Source: CAIKNB01 sp964415965
Lineage (GTDB): Bacteria > Patescibacteriota > Patescibacteriia > 2-12-FULL-60-25
Assembly: GCA_964415965.1 (NCBI GenBank)
Contig: CAYQCK010000001.1
Coordinates: 1-64,000, forward strand
Length of the DNA stretch: 64,000 nucleotides
Reading direction: 5' to 3'
This document shows, piece after piece, positions 58,284 through 64,000 of the stretch; position 1 is the first letter of the stretch, and every line of letters starts with the position of its first letter. The position numbers were made by a program, and so were the translations under genes. The notes beneath the pieces were generated by a model. That model was not told the origin of the DNA. It searched no databases and saw only the letters and a list, made by a program, of their open reading frames with translations.

Positions 58284-58314
58284 TTGTGTTGCAGAAGCTG
58301 ATCCGCGCGGATAC

Positions 58315-58647
58315 TCAGCTGGGGGATGCCGACAGCTCGTCGACCGCCTGGGCCAGTTCGTTTTCGGCCACGCTCCCGCAAAGCCGTTTATCGGCCAGCT
58401 TCCCGTCGCGGAAGAACAGGACGGTGGGGGAGCTCATGACGCTGAACTTCTCGGCCAGGTCGCGGTTGTCTTGCCGCATCATTTTCAGGAAAGCGACATT
58501 CGGATAACGGTCTGAGACCCTCTCGTAAATCGGGGCCAAGGCCGCGCACGGCGGACACTCGGTCGAGAAGAAATCCAGCACGACGTGCTTGTGGGAATCG
58601 AGGGCGGTCTGGAGCTCCGCGGCATTTCCGATGTGGGTGGATGGCAT
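58315..58647 (-). CDS. Thioredoxin-fold protein
   Basis: 110 residues, one thioredoxin domain. Active site DFFSTECPPCAALAPIYERV has CPPC instead of CGPC, and the cis-proline is in MSSPTVLFF. The N-terminal segment AAELQTALDSHKHVVLDFF fits the family. It is cytoplasmic (no signal peptide). It should reduce protein disulfides; the CPPC site may shift its redox potential. First gene of a unit with engB. Confidence 0.92.
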   Translation of the reverse strand: MPSTHIGNAAELQTALDSHKHVVLDFFSTECPPCAALAPIYERVSDRYPNVAFLKMMRQDNRDLAEKFSVMSSPTVLFFRDGKLADKRLCGSVAENELAQAVDELSASPS

Positions 58648-58659
58648 AACGTAACCATC

Positions 58660-58688
58660 AAGATAACCGTATGCGTGCGGTTAGTCAA
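58660..58688 (-). promoter_or_regulatory. Promoter of the thioredoxin/engB unit
   Basis: On the minus strand TTGACT (58683-58688), 17 nt, TATCTT (58660-58665). Confidence 0.75.
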
Positions 58689-58731
58689 AGGATGTCTGCC
58701 GCGGTCTGACCCTTCGTCCTTTCGGCATCAA

Positions 58732-58767
58732 AAGACCCGCGCCGATAGAGTTCGGTGCGGGTCGGTT
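58732..58767. terminator. Rho-independent terminator
   Basis: GACCCGCGCCGA pairs with TTCGGTGCGGGTC; TTTT on both sides' strands. It ends the ABC exporter gene. Confidence 0.8.
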
Positions 58768-58774
58768 TTCCGTG

Positions 58775-60724
58775 TCAGCTGGCTTTGCTGACGCAGGAAA
58801 ATAGTTGCTGGCGGCACGACCGGTCGCCGGGCTGGGCGATCGCGATATCCTGGTCGTCGGCCAAGGAGCGGAAGGTCGGGGAGAGGCGGTACAGCTCCTC
58901 GAACGAATGGGCCACGGCTTCGACCTGGGGCGTGCCGTTCGTCAGTCCGTCGCTGTTGCGCAGGACCACGAACCTGGTGCACAGGTGGCGGATGGTGCTC
59001 AAGCGGTGGGCGATGATGAGCGCGCCCATGTCGCCCGACAGGACCTCGGCTAGGCCGCGTTGGACGTCCTTTTCCGTGCTCGAATCCAAGCTCGAGGTCG
59101 CCTCGTCGATGACCATGAAGCGCGGTCCGCGCATGGCCGCGGCGCCGATCATCAGCCGCTGGGCTTCGCCGCCCGAGAGCTTGATGCCGTTGCGGCCGAC
59201 CTTGGTGTCCAAACCGTCGGTCAGCCGGCGTTTGCCGAAGTCGATGCGCAGCCGCCGCATCAGGGTCCAGAGCTCCTCGTCGGTCACCGTTCGGCGCTGC
59301 GCCTCCGGCAAGCCGTAGAGCAGGTTGGAGCGGATGGTGCCGTCGAGCACCTGGGCCTGCTGCGGGATGTAGGCCAAGGCCTTGTTCCAGGATGCGTGCC
59401 GATAGTCGCGCAGGTCGCGGCCGTCGACCAGGATCTCGCCCTGGTCCGGGTCCATGTAGCGCTGGAGTAGGCGGACGACGGTCGTCTTGCCGGCGCCGCT
59501 CGGGCCGATGAGCGCGGTCTTTTCGCCTGGCTCGATGGTGAAACTGACGTTCCGGAGCACGAGTTCCGACGGGTTGTCGGCCTGGGTCTCGGCCGCATCC
59601 AGGCAGCCGACGGCGTAGGCCTTGCTGACCCTCCGGAATTCGATCTTGAGCGGTCCGTCCGGCGCGATGTCGACGGCGTCCGGTTTGTCGAGGATATCCG
59701 GCTCGAGCGTCAAGGCGTCCTTCATGCCTTTGACCGCCGGCAGGGCCCAGTTGATCTCGCGCTCGATGGCGCTGATGCGCCACAGGTTGTTGGCGAACAT
59801 GCTGCACCAGCTGAAGAGCGGGTAGAGCAGGCCGATGGTCCAGTCGCCACGCCACACGCGCCACACGCCGTAGCCGACGGTGGCGACGAGCACGAGCTTC
59901 TCGACCAGGCCGCGCCAGTTGCACATGCGGATGAACCAGGACCAGAACTTCAGGTCCTCGACGAAGATGCGCTTGGCCCAGCCGGTCGTGTGCTCGACCT
60001 CGGCCGTTTCCTGGCCGTTGGTCTTGACCCGTTCGACCTTGTCCCAGCGCTCCGCCTGGTAGCGGTTGTAGCGGCTGTAGTCGATCTCGATCGGGGTGCA
60101 GACCTCGACGCAGCGCTGGCTCAAGCCGAGCGCGCTCAGCACCATGACGGCCAGGAGGAACGTCATGGCCAGGGCCGCCACCGCCGAGAACGTCCAGATG
60201 AAGACGTAGACGATGGACAGGTCGAGCAGGGCCGAGACGCCGTTGAACAGCATCATGTCCTGCACATGGTTGACCTTGCCTTTGCCCTTCTCCATGCCGC
60301 CGACCGAGAGCACGCTGCCGTCGCGCATGTGCTGGCCGAGCGACTTGGCGAAGAACAGCTCGTTCATCTTGCGGTCGCGCTGGGTGATGTTCTCGCCGAT
60401 CATGCGTTCGCGGCAGATCTGGAAAAGATACTGGAAGAGCTGGCTCAGCACGATGCAGGCCGCGTAGGCGGCCAGCGCAATCAGCGTCTTCCGCAAATCG
60501 CGGGCGACGATGCCGTTGATGACCCAGGCGAACGGCCAGGCCTGGCCGATGGCGAGCAGTGTCGCGACCAAGCCGGCCATGACCATCCAGAACGCGAGCT
60601 TCTTGCTCCGCCGGGTGATCAGGTCGCGCCACACCCAGGCGAAGACCTGCAGGCTCTCCTTCGTCTGCGCCAGGTATTCCTTCCAAGTCTTGGCGATGAC
60701 CCTGTTCTCGAGCGGATCAGACAT
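58775..60724 (-). CDS. ABC exporter (membrane and ATPase domains fused)
   Basis: 649 residues from ATG 60724, with GGAGG 5 nt upstream. Residues about 40-330 hold six membrane segments; the ATPase domain has Walker A IGPSGAGKTTVVRL, Q-loop YIPQQAQVLDG, signature KLSGGEAQRLMIGA, Walker B RFMVIDEATSSLDSS and H-loop IAHRLSTIRH. A half-transporter of the ABCB/MsbA type that works as a dimer. Substrate unknown; lipids, peptides and drugs are all usual. There is a Cys-rich tail (DRSCRQQLFSCVSKAS). Confidence 0.94.
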   Translation of the reverse strand: MSDPLENRVIAKTWKEYLAQTKESLQVFAWVWRDLITRRSKKLAFWMVMAGLVATLLAIGQAWPFAWVINGIVARDLRKTLIALAAYAACIVLSQLFQYLFQICRERMIGENITQRDRKMNELFFAKSLGQHMRDGSVLSVGGMEKGKGKVNHVQDMMLFNGVSALLDLSIVYVFIWTFSAVAALAMTFLLAVMVLSALGLSQRCVEVCTPIEIDYSRYNRYQAERWDKVERVKTNGQETAEVEHTTGWAKRIFVEDLKFWSWFIRMCNWRGLVEKLVLVATVGYGVWRVWRGDWTIGLLYPLFSWCSMFANNLWRISAIEREINWALPAVKGMKDALTLEPDILDKPDAVDIAPDGPLKIEFRRVSKAYAVGCLDAAETQADNPSELVLRNVSFTIEPGEKTALIGPSGAGKTTVVRLLQRYMDPDQGEILVDGRDLRDYRHASWNKALAYIPQQAQVLDGTIRSNLLYGLPEAQRRTVTDEELWTLMRRLRIDFGKRRLTDGLDTKVGRNGIKLSGGEAQRLMIGAAAMRGPRFMVIDEATSSLDSSTEKDVQRGLAEVLSGDMGALIIAHRLSTIRHLCTRFVVLRNSDGLTNGTPQVEAVAHSFEELYRLSPTFRSLADDQDIAIAQPGDRSCRQQLFSCVSKAS

Positions 60725-60744
60725 CTTGACCTCCGTGAAAAGGA

Positions 60745-60776
60745 CGAAAAATCTTGCCTTTTGGGCAAGATTTTCG
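60745..60776. terminator. Rho-independent terminator
   Basis: CGAAAAATCTTGCC pairs with GGCAAGATTTTCG. On the minus strand it ends the small gene at 60800. Confidence 0.8.
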
Positions 60777-60799
60777 GAGTGTCGAGTAAGCGAATTACT

Positions 60800-60934
60800 T
60801 CAACATTTCTTGAAATCGTGCCCAAAATCGCCGTGCGCAGTCGCGATGAAACCGCGAGACACGGAGATGCGGAACTGCTGCGCCAAAAAAGCGCGGACCG
60901 CGTAGGTATCAAGGTTGAGGGTGGCGTTATTCAT
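60800..60934 (-). CDS. 44-residue small protein
   Basis: From ATG 60934: MNNATLNLDTYAVRAFLAQQ, then FRISVSRGFIATAHGDFGHD. It is preceded on the minus strand by a consensus promoter (60981-61009) and followed by a strong hairpin terminator, so the transcript of about 200 nt would carry only this frame. There is no Shine-Dalgarno site. A small regulatory RNA is the alternative. No known relative. Confidence 0.5.
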   Translation of the reverse strand: MNNATLNLDTYAVRAFLAQQFRISVSRGFIATAHGDFGHDFKKC

Positions 60935-60980
60935 AGGGTTTCGGGCCGCGTTTTCCGTTGCGGGCTGCGGCTGATTAGGC

Positions 60981-61009
60981 AAGTTAGCAGGGATATGCGG
61001 CGTCGTCAA
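60981..61009 (-). promoter_or_regulatory. Sigma70-type promoter
   Basis: On the minus strand TTGACG (61004-61009), 17 nt, TAACTT (60981-60986). Confidence 0.75.
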
Positions 61010-61023
61010 GTCCTGGAACGCAA

Positions 61024-61047
61024 AACCCGCCGTTGCGCGGCGGGTTC
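61024..61047 (-). terminator. Rho-independent terminator
   Basis: AACCCGCCG pairs with CGGCGGGTT, then TTTT on the minus strand. It probably ends the lipoprotein transcript; 61048-61262 shows no gene. Confidence 0.75.
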
Positions 61048-61262
61048 GTGCTGGTGCACCAAAATGTTCGATGTCCGAACCGGCAAAGTGCTTCTCGATA
61101 TGGCGAGCGGATTCGTGTGATGGCCAGGATTGTCCGCAGACGATGTCCGTGCGCAATCCAGCCCACCCAACTTGCATTGGGTTGAACAATCGTCCGAGCG
61201 CGCAATCCCGCAAATCGAAGTTGCACTCACGATGACCGACGTTGAGACGGGATGTTGGGTTG

Positions 61263-61943
61263 TCACGGCGCCTCCGAGGTGGCCATTCCAGCAACCAACG
61301 GGTCACCTGGCTTGAACGATCGCCATACTGGAACCAAAGTGGAATCCGTGCCGAGGATCGCGATACCTCGGACAATATCAGTGTGTTCAGTCCAAAGCTT
61401 GTCGAGTTGTTCGATGGAAGTCCACGCGTTGATTGATCCTATGGACGGTGGTTCCTTCGACACTTCGCCCGAGAACGGGTCCGGGATGAGAGCGCTCTGC
61501 GTGAGAACCGCGTTTTGAAACGACGCCGGATCGCTCGCGGACGCAGGCAGTTGGATTCCGGCTATTCCATTTCGTGGACTGGAGATCTGAACAGACGCGC
61601 TCGGCCCTCCACGCAGTTGATATATGCCAAACAACGTAGCTACATCGCCTAGCGGGACGAAAGCACGGAAGAAGATATGGGCGAGCACTTGCGCTTGTGG
61701 CTGATCGAGTGCGGCTTGGTGCAGATGGTTGCGATAATTGGTAATGATCGCAGCCTCGGTTGTCCCTCGCGGGAATGCCCAAGGAGCCTTCGTCGGTAGA
61801 GAATTGGTCCTAGCTGCCGACATGCCGTCGTTCGCATCCCTCCCGCACCCCGCCCCGGCGAGCGCAACGAAGCCGACCATCGCTACGAGCGCGAGGCTCA
61901 GGCGCAGGGAACGGACCCACGGTGGACACACGAGTGACATCAT
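61263..61943 (-). CDS. Probable lipoprotein or secreted protein
   Basis: 226 residues from ATG 61943 (or 61940). The signal sequence SLRLSLALVAMVGFVALAGA ends at GAGC, a weak lipobox, so it may be a lipoprotein with Cys about 36 from the start. The rest is beta/alpha (AAIITNYRNHLHQAALDQPQ, GDVATLFGIYQLRGGPSASV, TLVPVWRSFKPGDPLVAGMA). No motif recognised. It has its own promoter. The gene is within an accessory stretch that includes an excisionase-like gene and tRNA-Arg, so it may have been acquired. Confidence 0.6.
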   Translation of the reverse strand: MMSLVCPPWVRSLRLSLALVAMVGFVALAGAGCGRDANDGMSAARTNSLPTKAPWAFPRGTTEAAIITNYRNHLHQAALDQPQAQVLAHIFFRAFVPLGDVATLFGIYQLRGGPSASVQISSPRNGIAGIQLPASASDPASFQNAVLTQSALIPDPFSGEVSKEPPSIGSINAWTSIEQLDKLWTEHTDIVRGIAILGTDSTLVPVWRSFKPGDPLVAGMATSEAP

Positions 61944-61952
61944 GCGTCCATT

Positions 61953-61981
61953 ATTAGACACTGCGTATCCAAGCGCGTCAA
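61953..61981 (-). promoter_or_regulatory. Sigma70-type promoter
   Basis: On the minus strand TTGACG (61976-61981), 17 nt, TCTAAT (61953-61958), close to ATG 61943. Confidence 0.8.
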
Positions 61982-62079
61982 GCAATGGTGTACTTTGGGA
62001 TTGTATCCCCAGAAAGGGGCTCAGCGTCCCCTTACGGCGGTAGTGCAGTAGGGCACAATTCATCTCATCGCACCCCGCT

Positions 62080-62310
62080 ATGCCATCCATCATCCACGGA
62101 CTTCCCGCCGACCTCATAGACGTGGCCGAGGCGAGCGAGGTCCTCCGCATCTCGAAGGGCACGCTGTACGGCTGGATCCAGCGCGGACACCTGCCGCACT
62201 ACCGGCTCGGACGGCTCGTCCGCCTGAGCGCGCACGACCTCGTGCGATTCCTTGAACGGGAGCGGAGAACGTTGGGCGGAGGCCCGCAGGAACACATCGG
62301 ATCGCCATAG
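62080..62310 (+). CDS. Excisionase-like helix-turn-helix protein
   Basis: 76 residues. MerR/excisionase-type DNA-binding fold: LIDVAEASEVLRISKGTLYG, WIQRGHLPHYRLGRLVRL, SAHDLVRFLERERR. It aligns by eye with the excisionase of the tRNA-Ala element (16083-16358). No integrase is nearby, so it may be a remnant of a mobile element that used tRNA-Arg (62633-62709), or a small regulator. No Shine-Dalgarno site is evident. Confidence 0.75.
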   Translation: MPSIIHGLPADLIDVAEASEVLRISKGTLYGWIQRGHLPHYRLGRLVRLSAHDLVRFLERERRTLGGGPQEHIGSP

Positions 62311-62339
62311 GCCGCCCCGAGACGTATCCTCGGGGGACT

Positions 62340-62594
62340 ATGTTCGCCATCCCTCAAGAGAAGCTCAACGCGCTTCGGTTAGCCCTTGGGACCCGTGGCC
62401 GCCACCTCACGGATGAAGAACTCCGAGAGGCGGGCCAGGCGCTCCTCGAGACCGTTGGCACCGCGCTCCTGATCGTTCACGGCCATTCCGCCAGTCAGCC
62501 CGGGCCACCTTCGAGCACGATAAGTTCGAGTCATGAGAGGTCTCATGTAGGTCGTCGCATCCGCAACGGCGTCCGTTCTGTTCAACAACGCTGA
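62340..62594 (+). CDS. Small uncharacterised protein
   Basis: 84 residues. The N-terminal half is helical and looks real (MFAIPQEKLNALRLALGTRG, DEELREAGQALLETVGTALL); the C-terminal half is Ser/Arg-rich and may be poorly structured or an extension past a decayed end. It follows the excisionase-like gene by 29 nt and may be co-transcribed. No family recognised. Confidence 0.45.
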   Translation: MFAIPQEKLNALRLALGTRGRHLTDEELREAGQALLETVGTALLIVHGHSASQPGPPSSTISSSHERSHVGRRIRNGVRSVQQR

Positions 62595-62597
62595 AAA

Positions 62598-62631
62598 ACA
62601 AAACAACGCTTCGTGCAGGAAGTGTTGTTTC
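62598..62631 (-). terminator. Terminator of tRNA-Arg
   Basis: AAACAACACTT pairs with AAGCGTTGTTT on the minus strand, followed by TGTTTTTC. Confidence 0.75.
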
Positions 62632-62632
62632 A

Positions 62633-62709
62633 TGGTGCACCCCAGACGATTCGAACGTCTGACCTCTTCCTTCGGAGGGAAGCGCTCTATCCAGCTGAGC
62701 TAGGGGTGC
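62633..62709 (-). tRNA. tRNA-Arg (anticodon CCG)
   Basis: A 77-nt cloverleaf with acceptor GCACCCC/GGGGTGC, anticodon loop CTCCGAA (CCG) on the CTTCC/GGAAG stem, T-arm AGACG/CGTCT and encoded CCA. It reads CGG codons. Upstream on the same strand are two 85-bp tRNA-like tandem units and a promoter at 62894-62922. Confidence 0.97.
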
Positions 62710-62794
62710 TTGATTGTGGGCTAGCTCTGACGGATTCGAACGTCTGACCTTCCCGACGGAGTCGGGACGCTCTATCCAGCTGAGCTAGGGGTGC
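62710..62794 (-). repeat. tRNA-like tandem unit 1 (85 bp)
   Basis: Read on the minus strand it starts like tRNA-Arg (GCACCCCTAGCTCAGCTGGA) with the same D-arm, but the anticodon stem is TCCCG/CGGGA with loop ACTCCGT lacking U33, and the 3' end (GAGCTAGCCCACA) cannot pair with the 5' acceptor strand. It is not a functional tRNA. It is identical to the next unit. Confidence 0.85.
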
Positions 62795-62879
62795 TTGATT
62801 GTGGGCTAGCTCTGACGGATTCGAACGTCTGACCTTCCCGACGGAGTCGGGACGCTCTATCCAGCTGAGCTAGGGGTGC
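62795..62879 (-). repeat. tRNA-like tandem unit 2 (85 bp)
   Basis: Second copy of the same 85-bp unit, directly behind the promoter at 62894-62922, so promoter, two units and tRNA-Arg would form one transcript. Confidence 0.85.
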
Positions 62880-62893
62880 TGGATTTCTTGGCG

Positions 62894-62922
62894 AGATTAG
62901 CAGGCTTTTGCCGTTCCATCAA
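62894..62922 (-). promoter_or_regulatory. Promoter of the tRNA-like units and tRNA-Arg
   Basis: On the minus strand TTGATG (62917-62922), 17 nt, TAATCT (62894-62899). Confidence 0.75.
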
Positions 62923-62946
62923 GCCGTCCGTATCCGCGGGCGGAAC

Positions 62947-62975
62947 TTGACGCTTTCTCCGTCTTTCGATATTAT
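62947..62975 (+). promoter_or_regulatory. Promoter of tRNA-Lys
   Basis: TTGACG (62947-62952), 17 nt, TATTAT (62970-62975). Confidence 0.85.
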
Positions 62976-62988
62976 CTCGCCACATATT

Positions 62989-63064
62989 GCGACGGTAGCT
63001 CAGCCGGTAGAGCAGGGGCCTCTTAAGCCCAAGGTCCCGGGTTCGATCCCCGGCCGTCGCACCA
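62989..63064 (+). tRNA. tRNA-Lys (anticodon CUU)
   Basis: A complete cloverleaf: acceptor GCGACGG/CCGTCGC, D-arm GCTC/GAGC, anticodon loop CTCTTAA (CTT), T-arm CCCGG-GTTCGAT-CCCCGG and encoded CCA. It reads AAG codons. Confidence 0.96.
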
Positions 63065-63065
63065 G

Positions 63066-63091
63066 CATCAAAATCCCCTAAGAGGGGATTT
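63066..63091 (+). terminator. Terminator of tRNA-Lys
   Basis: AAAATCCCC pairs with GGGGATTTT. Confidence 0.85.
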
Positions 63092-63172
63092 TGTGTTGCC
63101 GGAAAGTCGGAACGGTTGACATCTTGGCGTTTCCATGCCCAAATCACAAGGGACTTTCGAAAGAGGGAGAGC

Positions 63173-64000
63173 ATGTATACGTTGCTGTTGATGCGCCATG
63201 CGGAGAGCCGGTGGAATACCCTCAAGAACCGAGCCACGGGCGAAACGGAGAAGCCGTTGTTCCTGCCGAGTTTCACGGATACGCCTCTCACGCCGTACGG
63301 CCGACTGCAGTCGGTCGTCGCCAGACGCTTCCTGCGCCGGCGCTACGGGCAGATCGAATACGCCGAAGCCTCGGATACCCGCCGGGCGATGGAAAGCTTG
63401 GGCTTGATGCTGCCCGAAGTCATGGCTGGGAGCGGAAAAGCCTGCGCCTCCATCAATCCGCGTCATCAGGAAATGATGGTTTGCCAGGTCATGGATATCT
63501 TGGGCAGTTGCCGGAATGGTCTCATGATGGGTTACCCGCCTGAAGCCGCAGCCTATCTGAAGTTCACGTTCCAGGTCTACGACAGGTTCACCCAAGCGCT
63601 CCATGCCCAAGGCAGCGCCTGCCCCACACCCTTCAATTTTTCCGGGAATTTCCTGGTGTTCCTCCACTTCACCAAGCAGTATCCCAAGGAGTTCTGGAAT
63701 ATCCTGAAGGATCCGGGTTGGCATCCCGAACCGCACCATGGCCGCTACTGGGCAGCGGCGAAAGCAGAGGTCGAAAGGCTGTGGTCGGAGGATGGATATC
63801 GTCTGACAGGCGGTACTTTGGAGGTGCTTAGGGTGCATTTCGAGGACGGCCTGGACCTGCGCGTGCGAAAAGACGGCGACGGCTTCGATGTCGGAATCGA
63901 GCGAAGCCACATCGTCCCGACCATGGACAGGTTCATCCGTCTGGGCGGTTGGCTCGAGGAGAAGCTCGGCAGTCGCACCGCCCTGGTCATCATGCACGCC
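63173..64000 (+). CDS. Histidine phosphatase superfamily protein (3' end outside window)
   Basis: 276 codons from ATG 63173 (GAGGGAGA just upstream), open at the right edge. The phosphohistidine motif is LLLMRHAESRWN (residues 4-15); the second catalytic His is probably the one in LVIMHA at the very end. In between, TPLTPYGRLQSVVARRFLRR and ASDTRRAMESLGLMLPE (Arg) fit the phosphoglycerate-mutase-like fold. The middle insert (VYDRFTQALHAQGSACPTPF) is longer than in PGM-like enzymes, so this may be a phosphatase with its own substrate. Confidence 0.8.
   Translation, partial: MYTLLLMRHAESRWNTLKNRATGETEKPLFLPSFTDTPLTPYGRLQSVVARRFLRRRYGQIEYAEASDTRRAMESLGLMLPEVMAGSGKACASINPRHQEMMVCQVMDILGSCRNGLMMGYPPEAAAYLKFTFQVYDRFTQALHAQGSACPTPFNFSGNFLVFLHFTKQYPKEFWNILKDPGWHPEPHHGRYWAAAKAEVERLWSEDGYRLTGGTLEVLRVHFEDGLDLRVRKDGDGFDVGIERSHIVPTMDRFIRLGGWLEEKLGSRTALVIMHA

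Noticed and set aside
58728..60686. 652-codon minus-strand frame overlapping the ABC exporter
   Set aside because: Shifted-frame shadow, Arg/Gly/Pro-rich, without the ABC motifs that the 58775-60724 frame contains.
62633..62879. CRISPR array
   Set aside because: The repeats are two 85-bp tRNA-like units without spacers, and no cas gene is present.

Overview
The window looks like a chromosome segment from a Candidate Phyla Radiation (Patescibacteria) bacterium, probably of the Parcubacteria/Uhrbacteria type. This rests on protein families, not on a marker gene: a very large repetitive surface protein, LytR_C and DUF2207 membrane proteins, a transketolase split into two genes, TrmB-type regulators, stand-alone DnaJ zinc-finger proteins, and many small tightly packed genes of unknown function. 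The standard code is used (TGA ends many genes). Promoters are sigma70-like, often with exactly 17 bp between the boxes, and rho-independent hairpins follow many genes. Several genes appear leaderless or nearly so.

Layout. 1-8 kb: the 3' part of a giant surface protein, two membrane proteins, an endonuclease Q-like PHP protein and a 24-residue lysine-rich protein. 8.5-14.7 kb: an RRM protein, uncharacterised proteins, an unidentified structured RNA of about 500 nt (12.04-12.55 kb), a TrmB regulator and a MurE-like ligase. 14.9-22.8 kb: tRNA-Ala(UGC) followed by a 7.9-kb integrated element bounded by a 25-bp copy of the tRNA 3' end. It carries an integrase, an excisionase, and a three-gene operon with an E2 (UBC)-like protein, a small linker protein and a JAB/JAMM peptidase, plus a winged-helix/TPR regulator and unknown genes. 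22.8-33 kb: a PI4K-like kinase, a dehydrogenase/BASS transporter/PfkB operon, DUF2207, and a gene pair that looks joined by a -1 frameshift. 33-44 kb: central carbon metabolism (class II aldolase, PfkB kinase, split transketolase, Rpe, RpiB) mixed with small unknown genes and dispersed palindromes, and two secreted proteins sharing an N-terminal domain. 44-60.7 kb: ileS, a Ser/Thr kinase, ruvA, a FemAB-like transferase, a cupin, maf with a TrmB regulator and operator, two CxxCxG proteins, engB, thioredoxin and an ABC exporter. 60.8-64 kb: small accessory genes, a second excisionase-like protein, tRNA-Arg(CCG) preceded by two tandem 85-bp tRNA-like units, tRNA-Lys(CUU), and a histidine phosphatase cut by the window end.

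The metabolic genes would run a non-oxidative pentose phosphate route (RpiB, Rpe, transketolase) joined to lower glycolysis through aldolase, as expected in an organism that scavenges nucleosides. The best candidate for an undescribed system is the E2-like/JAB operon on the tRNA-Ala element, because no E1 or recognisable ubiquitin-like protein is encoded beside it. Next come the unidentified structured RNA at 12 kb, the C CCA AAA frameshift site at 30.43 kb, and the co-transcribed tRNA-like tandem units at 62.8 kb.
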